Source: Nymphaea colorata (Eukaryota > Streptophyta > Magnoliopsida > Nymphaeales > Nymphaeaceae). From it: a stretch of 64,000 nt of DNA. The stretch is taken from NCBI RefSeq assembly GCF_008831285.2, contig NC_045138.2, positions 9,990,071 to 10,054,070 on the forward strand, read 5' to 3'. Below are positions 13,801 to 22,200 of this stretch, piece by piece. The notes below the pieces were generated by a model. It saw nothing but the letters and a program-made list of their open reading frames with translations. It ran no database searches and was not told the DNA's origin. The position numbers and the translations under genes were made by a program. The stretch's first letter is position 1. Each line of letters starts with the position of its first letter.

Positions 13801-16206
13801 CAGCAAGAACAGATTTTCAGACGATAGCAGGCAGCAAATATTCAGCAATCTATTTTCAGATAAAGGTAGCAGTCATCAATTCAAGCACACACAAATCTGA
13901 CAGTACATCTCACCACAACCAGTCAGCTCCACGCAACTTCGACTATTCATTAACTTCACACGATTTCAGCTTGTGGCATCAACCACACACAGATCTGCCA
14001 AGACAACGTACAGGCACTTTTGCCAGTTATGATCCACCAGGTACCAAGCAGATCTGATTATCCTAACCGATCAGACGATCACTGGTCTGACCTTTTTTTT
14101 TTTTTCCTCACGGCATCAGATAGGTCAGATCTGAAACATCTCATCTTCTTCCACGACAGCCACTAGATCAAATCTGAAACGTTCTGGTCTGATCCACTAC
14201 TGGTCTGATCTTCCACGCAGGCAATAGGTCAGATCAGAACCATTCTGATCTGATTCACCATGCAGCCACATCATCTGGCCAAACACCATCATTATTTGGA
14301 TCTGAATGACAGCTTCAGATCTGTTTTATCATCATTTTTTTTTAACGACTCCAACGACAACACAAGGAAGCTAATCACGTTTCTATATGTTAAACGTGAT
14401 TAGCCCCTTTCCACCAACAAATTAACTTGCTTGCTTTGTAATCGGCAGAAACCCTAGGCGTGAAACCCTAGTTGGGAGGAAGAGAAGAGTGGTGAGAAGA
14501 GGAAGGAACCCTAGACATGAAACCCTAGATTGTACAGCCCTAGGTTCACGGCTCTGATACCATGTTGCTTATTGGAAGAAGAAGGGGCGAGAGAGATAGA
14601 GGGAGAAAGTGAGAGGATGAGAGAAAGAGAGAGGAACTTTTCTTATTGCTGCACGTAACCCTAATCTCATATTAATATGAGACTAGGGTGTGTTACCAAT
14701 TTACAAAAACAGTCCACTAAACATAGGATAATAATTAAGTGGACCTATTTCAACTTTTTAATATTTTAGAAAGCCTCCACCTGACTACTATAAGTATTTA
14801 ACATAAACCTTTGCAACCCTAATTTCATGAATTAATGAAAATTAAGAGAGAGATAGAGACTGGCAGCTAGTGGGCACCAGATCTTCTCCACCGTGGTTTT
14901 TTATCCCTCGAGTCGAGGGTTTTCCACATTACGATCGTCTTCCTTGTTACTATTCTACAAAACAATAAACAAGAAAATTCGCAAGTGTTCTTGACCGTGC
15001 TTCAGTCCATCCTTTGCCGTAATGCTTCTGCTTGACTATAGCATCACAAATTTTTCCTACCAACTATTGATATGACAACACTTTAAATCTAGGGCCTATA
15101 GAAGCAACTGCATCTGCTGTAGCATGACATTGTAATGAATTAGCTGTGTTGATGGGAATACATATGTCGTAAACCATTTCCCTGCCATCATTTATGTCTG
15201 TACTCTCATATGGGCCTAAGAATCTGTGGCAATATAGAAGGGAAAAAAATTTTGATGGATCCAACACTAGACTTGACACTTGCAACTCTACCATCAGGTC
15301 CATCACCACCATGGCCACGCCTAGTATCTGGTGCACCTCTTTTCTTCCTCCCAAATGGGTCAGATATACCTCCTTCTTACATGATTCATTTCTCATGGCC
15401 TTTGAACTATCTAGATCTGTTAGACTGACTAAATTCATCATCTTCAATTCATTTTCTTCCTCGATTTCCAAAGGCTCACCATGCCTACTTCTGCCTCTTC
15501 CATTTGTTTTAATTTTTTTTTAATGGAAAGCATTAATCATATCTATTGTTGACATACAACTGGTGGAAAAAGCTTCTCTGGTTTCCTCTACATCACTGTG
15601 TCCCTACAAAATGGTGCTTCATTCTAATAATCTCTCCTAACTAAAATAGTCACGCTGGATTTTTAATTGATTGTTCTCTTTCAACCTTTTGCACCATGGC
15701 CATGTGGGATCCGACAATGACATACCTTCACAAAAGAATGAAAACCTATGGTAAACTTAGTAAAAAACAGCTGTCAGCTATGAATCTACTGTAAAAACGA
15801 GAGATTATATACATTACATAGAAGAAGTCGGAAAAGCTCCATTTCTCCAATGAGAATGAATCAACCCTCATGTAGATCTGTGCTTAAATTGGCGATTTCA
15901 TTGCGAAATTGATGCTTTCTTTGTAAAATCAGCAAACTCTCCCCCTTCTCCAAATCTAGGGTGTGTTTAGAAATAGAGGAGGGGCGCAGTTTAAAAGCTA
16001 TGTCATAAAAAAGGGGGTTCGGTCCCCCTTTTTATGAAATTGACTCGTATCGTACGATTCGGGGCCTTTATTACAGGCACGATCTGTGTCACCCATGTGC
16101 GGGGTGCGGGTGCCGGTGCTGGTGCGGCACATCTCAAAAAATTTAGGTGCGGCGAGAGTATTTATTATTATTATTATTATTATTAATTTATTATTATTAA
16201 TTTATT

Positions 16207-16264
<58 letters not shown>

Positions 16265-19200
16265 CAAAAAAAATGTCTAACACAAGTACACATTGCACAA
16301 CCTGATTCACGGTCAAACAAAAATAATAACAACAATCTAAGCGGGAGAGAAACAATCTGAGAGCGGTGTTGCGGCCTATAATAACAACAATAGAAATGAA
16401 CAAGACAGTAAAGGTATCACTTTGAATTCCCTATTCCAGCTTATAATACTAAATTTCCTGCATAGTGTCATAATGACATCGAGCAATTCAAAGAAACCAG
16501 CAGAGACTCTACTGCAGCTATCCACAATAAGGGAATAAATATTCACTTCATCATTATAAAACAAAAGAAATAAGAAACATCATTAAAAATTTAAAACTTG
16601 ACGAGGCTATGCTGGAGAGAGCGGCGGGAAGGGACGAAGGGCAGACAGCCAGACACTGAAATGGATTCATCTCAGATGTTGATTGTACGGGGAAATAGCA
16701 TAACTACCACAAGAAATCGTATCACAGATACTAAAATGCTTAACAAGAAATAGAGGAAACATGAAAATCATATTTAAAAACAGCAGAGACGCCGGACGAA
16801 GATGAAGCAGCTTCGTTCGTGAATCGTGAGTGAAGAACAGAAGAAGAAGTTGAAAGATGTGAGAGGATGCCGCCGGTGGAGGAGAGGATGCCGCGGGTGG
16901 AGGATACGATCGACTGCCAATGGAGAGAGAGCAGTGGACAAATAAATCGGAGAGACAACTGAGACACCGGATGGAGATGATGCCGCCGGTGGAGGTAGAA
17001 ATCGGAGAGAGCAGCGGACGCCAGTCGGCGGACGGAGAGGAAACTGCTGGTTGAAGAGACAATCGCAGCGGACAGAGAGAGGGAGATCAGTGGCAAGGGG
17101 CGAAGTCTCGTGCCCTAAATTGATTTTGTTAAAAATAAAAACAAAAAAAACCCCAAAAAATGGACCGAAATAGACATGGTGCGGTTTGACTGCACCTGAC
17201 TCGTGTTTGATGCGAGTCGGGTGCGCGTCCAGAATTGACTATTTTAGTCGGGTGTGGCTGACCGCACAAGACTCACCTTTGACCTGGTTGGGTGCGATTC
17301 TGGGTCGCACCCACACCTGCGTCGTGTCGACGCGGGTGCGGGTCCAAAAATGGCGCAACCTGGTGACATAGGGCACGATATACAACCCTTTTATGATACG
17401 GGTGTGTATCATATCGCAATTTTGAATCACTATGGTACACATATCATATAACATGGCCCCGTATTGTACGATATGTACAACACTGAAAAAATCTATGAGA
17501 TGTAATATGTCTGTCTACAAACATAATAAAAATAGTGCTTCCAAGCATGTTAGATGAGTTTTAAAGGTCAAAAAAATTCTTAATTTAAAGTAATAGAACA
17601 TATTATAACGAGCATAATCTCTTAATATTAGAGTAAAAAAGATCAAATTAAAGGATTAGTTTCATTCAATTGAATATATTGATAGAAAACCTTAAAAGAA
17701 AAATTGGAAGTAATTGCAAAATGAGAAGTGAAATTATTGAAGGTAGTCTGAGTCTGTAGTGCTGACTATGTCTTGACATTGATTTATCTGTCTCATAGTC
17801 TTCAAGTGTCTCAACTTTTAGTCTTAAGGTACATAAATTCTTCATTCCTTCCTCTCTCCTAGTGGTAATAAAATAGGCTAGGTTGTTTGGAAGTGGAGTA
17901 GAAGCAGTTCTATGCGTTTCTAATTTTGTGGTCATCTTAACTACAGTCTGTGGCATAACACTAGGCAGATTGACTGATTCAAACGTCCAATTAAAAAACC
18001 TCTGACTTAACTGATCTTTTTCTCTTCTACTTCTTGTTTCATATTTTATATGAGACTTGGGTCTCTGGAGAGATTGTTCTTTATCTTCTCAGGTATAACG
18101 CTCTATGTGGTCCTCACTTGTTTGTGGATAATGACTTTTTCTTTTCCCAGCTGTCCGTTTTTATGTTCTAGTTCTACTTTGCCCTTTAGTGATATGTCTA
18201 GATTCTTATGCATGTGTACATCTTTGTATGCAGGTTTCTTGGCGCTACCAGACAATATCTCTGCCTATCCCTGTTAAAGAACAGTGCCTTGTCAGTGATG
18301 AGTGTTTTCCAACTATTATGCTCTATGTTCATGAGTTTATTATCAAGGTTAAGGTCTGGTTTGAAGGCTGAAATTGGCATTTTTTTTCCAATGCTTGTCC
18401 TTCGAGTTCTAGAAAATGTGCTTCAGCCAAGTTTCTTGCAGAAGATGACCGTTCTAAATTTGTTGGAAAGGATGTGTGAAGATCCACAGCTAGTGATTGA
18501 TATCTTTGTGAACTATGATTGTGATGTTGAGTCACCAAATATCTTTGAAAGGTTTGTTCATTGTTGAATTTCTGAGTGATATGTTATATTGGCAAATATG
18601 TCCTTCAGATATGAATTACTTCTTTAGTTATGATTAGGTAGATAATTTTAAAATGCTTTTAATTCCTTCAGATATTTGCAGGATTGTTAATGGCCTGTTA
18701 AAGACCGGATTGGGTGTACCTCCTGGTTCGGTGACAACCTTGTCCCCAGCTCAGGATATTGCCTTCAGGCATGAATCTGTGAGATGTTTGGTTGCCATCA
18801 TAAAAGCAATGGGGCAGTGGATGGATCAACAGCTACGTGTTGTAGAAACACGTCCACCAAAGGATCCTGATTTAGATAGCTTGGGTGTTGAAAACAATTC
18901 TATGTTAAATGGTGAAGAGGGATCTGCAATAGACTATGACCTACATTCTGAATCATATGGTGAATTATCAGAAGCTGCAAATCTAGAGCAACGGCGTGCA
19001 TATAAGATAGAACTGCAGGTTCAAATTTGTAACATTGTTTTGAATTTTCTTCTCCCGTGTAGTAAAATGTAAGAATATTATCCAGTGGCCACTCTTGATC
19101 CTTGTGTGTTGTCTTCTCAAATGCAGAAGGGTATTTCACTATTCAATCGTAAACCAAGCAAGGGCATTGAATTTCTAATAGGTGCAAAAAAAATTGGTGG

Positions 19201-22200
19201 AACTCCAGAAGCAGTAGCTTCCTTTCTTAAGAATACTGCTGGCTTGAATGAGACAATGATTGGTGATTACCTAGGGGAGAGAGAAGAATTTGCACTGAAA
19301 GTTATGCATGCATATGTGGACTCCATGAATCTTGAGAAAATGGATTTTGGTGAAGCAATCAGATTTTTTCTTAGAGGCTTTCGTTTGCCTGGAGAAGCAC
19401 AGAAGATTGATCGTATAATGGAAAAATTTGCGGAGCGCTACTGTAAATGCAATCCAAACTCCTTTAGTAGTGCTGACACTGCTTATGTTCTTGCTTACTC
19501 TGTGATAATGCTCAACACAGATGCACACAACAGCATGGTTAAAGATAAGGTTGCCTAGTCATCATGCCCTTTTTCTTGTTTTTTTGCATTTATGCACGTA
19601 ATTTGTTTTTTAGATGCTTAGTGCTTAGGGATCATATTTAATGTATTGTCTTTTGCCATTCTAGATGTCAAAGTCAGATTTCCTTCGGAATAATCGAGGA
19701 ATTGATAATGGGAAGGATTTACCAGAAGATTATCTTGGGTCCCTTTATGATCAAATTGTGAAAAATGAAATAAAAATGAATGCTGAAACTTCAACTCCAC
19801 AGAAACAAGCCAACAGCATTAATAAGCTGCTTGGCTTGGATAATATTCTTAACTTAGTCAATTGGACGCAGCCAGAAGAAAAAGCATTAGGTGCAAATGA
19901 TGTTCTTTTGAGGCATATCCAGGAGAAGTTTAAAGCGAAGACAAACAAATCAGAGTATGCTAATCTGGTCCATCTTGCAATTTATTCATCATAACTCTCT
20001 TGCTATGTAAACAGTTTCTTTTCTTTGATCATTAGTTCCCTTCTTATGAACAGTTCCTATTTTTTGATGTGACAGGTCTATCTTTTACATGGTTAATGAT
20101 GTGGCAATTCTACGATTTATGGTAGAGGTCTGCTGGGCACCAATGCTTGCAGCGTTCAGTGTAAACCTTGACCAGAGTGATGAAAAGGTTATTGCATTCC
20201 AGTGCTTGCAAGGTTTCCGTCAAGCAGTACATGTTACTGCAGTTATGTATATGCAGACTCAAAGAGATGCTTTTGTGACATCCGTTGCGAAGTTTACTTT
20301 TCTTCATTGTGCTGCTGACATGAAACAAAAAAATGTTGAAGCAGTTAAGGTAATCTTCAAGAAAGAGTCTACTAATGCTGAAGATGCAAATCTTTATTCT
20401 AGTTCAGCTTTAAAGATTGGCCGCTACTTAATCCCTATCTATCTGCTGTAGAATTGTCACTTGTCCTGGCTTTTGTTAATAGAAATCTGAAGACAAACCC
20501 TTGAGGGGGTGATTTCGTTGACAAATAAAACTAGTTCTCTGCCTGTTATTATGAAAATGGACTGCTCGGTTTTTTTTGAAGTCAAACAAGCATGCTTTTT
20601 CAGCAAGTCTCAACGTATGTGGCAATAGAACTTTGTATTCTAGCTAGTGAAAGTTTTTTTACTTCTATTTTGCAACTGCAGGCTATTATATCCATTGCAA
20701 TTGAAGATGGAAACTACTTGCAAGAAGCCTGGGAACATATTTTAACATGTCTTTCCAGATTTGAGAATTTACTGCTCCTAGGAGAAGGTGCTCCACCTGA
20801 TTCATTGTTTCCTGCAGTACCTCAAGTGGAAGCAGACGAAAAAGCACCGAAGTCTCCTGCACATCAGCTGCTTAAGAAAAAAGGAGCTGCTCTGCAGCAT
20901 CCAGGTATCATGGCTGTCCTTCGAGGGGGGTCATATGACAGTGTTGTTCCTGCAGTTAACGTCACGGGCCCTATAACTCCAGAACAAATAAATAATTTGA
21001 TTTCCAATTTGAACATGCTTGACCAGATTGGAAATTATGAATTGAATCACATATTTGTGCATAGTCAAAGGCTGAACAGTGAGGCCATTGTTGCTTTTGT
21101 CAAGGCTTTGTGCAAAGTTTCTATGTCAGAATTGCAATCTCCATCAGATCCTCGGGTTTTCAGCCTTATGAAAATTGTTGAGATTGCGTAAGCTTCTTCT
21201 CTCATTTGGTTGGCTAGGTTATCAGAAAATGTTGATATGGAAGTTTTCAATTTTTTGAGGTTGATCCTTTGTGCAGGCATTACAACATGAATCGCATTAG
21301 GTTGGTGTGGTCTCGTATATGGCAAGTTCTTTGCGAGTTTTTTGTGTCAGTTGGCCTATCAGAGAATCTTTCTGTTTCCATTTTTGTCATGGATTCGTTG
21401 AGGCAGCTGGCTATGAAGTTCTTGGAACGTGAAGAACTGGCCAATTACAACTTTCAAAGTGAATTCTTGAAGCCTTTTGTTATTATTATGCAGAAAAGCA
21501 ACTCCGCAGAAATTAGGGAATTGATTGTTCGGTGTGTCTCTCAAATGGTCCTCGTTCGTGTTAGCAATGTCAAATCTGGCTGGAAGAGTGTCTTTATGGT
21601 AAGATTCAGTTAGATGTGTATTTTCTGTACTCCGGAATCTCAGTGTGCATGCTTAATGACTTCAGAATATCTTCTCTTTTCCACAAGATCGTCTAATACT
21701 TGTAAGATCGTCTAATACTTGTAAGATCGTCTAATACTTGTAGGAAATTTACGAACTGTACAAAATTTGTAAGTGTTTCTGTTTTCTCCTTTTGAAGGGT
21801 TTCCTGAATTTGGTTGAATTTCTTGCAGAAAATTATTAGCGACCAAGTTATCTTTTTTTGGCTTCTAAATACTCTTTTAACCATATAAGTTAATGTTTTT
21901 TGGGTTTTCTGAGTTATTCTGCAGGCTTGCTCAATTTCCCTGAACATAGTAAAGGTGTCATATTGACAGAATCGTACATAGTTAAGGTGTCATATTGACA
22001 GAACTTAATAGGAAATCTCTCAACAATTCATGTGCATTAGGAACTTTTAATTCAATTAAATCCTCCTGTTTGCAGGTTTTCACTACTGCTGCTTCTGATG
22101 AACGCAAGAATATTGTGTTACTGGCCTTCGAGACTATAGAAAAAATTGTTCGTGATTATTTTCCCTACATAACTGAGACAGAGACTACAACATTCACAGA

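Larger units (their letters stand above)
9269..14803 (-). mobile_element. Copia-2: complete but defective Ty1/copia retrotransposon (5.5 kb)
   Basis: LTRs at 9269-9511 and 14563-14803 begin TGTTAAG and end CAACA in element orientation. The 5-bp target duplication TAAAC is perfect (9264-9268, 14804-14808). The primer site at 14551-14562 reads TGGTATCAGAGC on the minus strand (initiator Met tRNA). The polypurine tract lies beside 9512. By eye the LTRs differ at about 9-10 of 241 positions, mostly transitions, plus two small indels. It is inserted in the 3' LTR of Copia-1. Confidence 0.95.
14960..17485 (-). mobile_element. Old hAT element, family I, truncated and doubly interrupted
   Basis: On the minus strand it begins at 17485 with CAGTGTTGTACATATCGTAC, the family I terminus. 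Continuing leftwards are an imperfect GTATCGTACGATACG array, the family II insertion (16084-17371), a non-coding leader, a BED-finger remnant near 15720-15600, and the N-terminal transposase region to [18 protein letters not shown] at 14960. The C-terminal half and left terminus are missing; Copia-1 begins there. Confidence 0.75.
1837..18233 (+). other. BIG3 intron 1, 16.4 kb, filled with nested transposons
   Basis: GT at 1837 and AG at 18233 join an Arg codon in frame. Segments I do not recognise: 1837-2749 (includes a GC-rich patch near 1984-2080 and GA-rich sequence near 2600-2700), 5232-5363, and 17486-18233. All the rest is transposon sequence, described in separate entries. Confidence 0.9.

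Noticed and set aside
15194-15523. Plus-strand frame of 109 codons
   Set aside because: The opposite strand carries the hAT transposase remnant, which explains the openness; no own motif.
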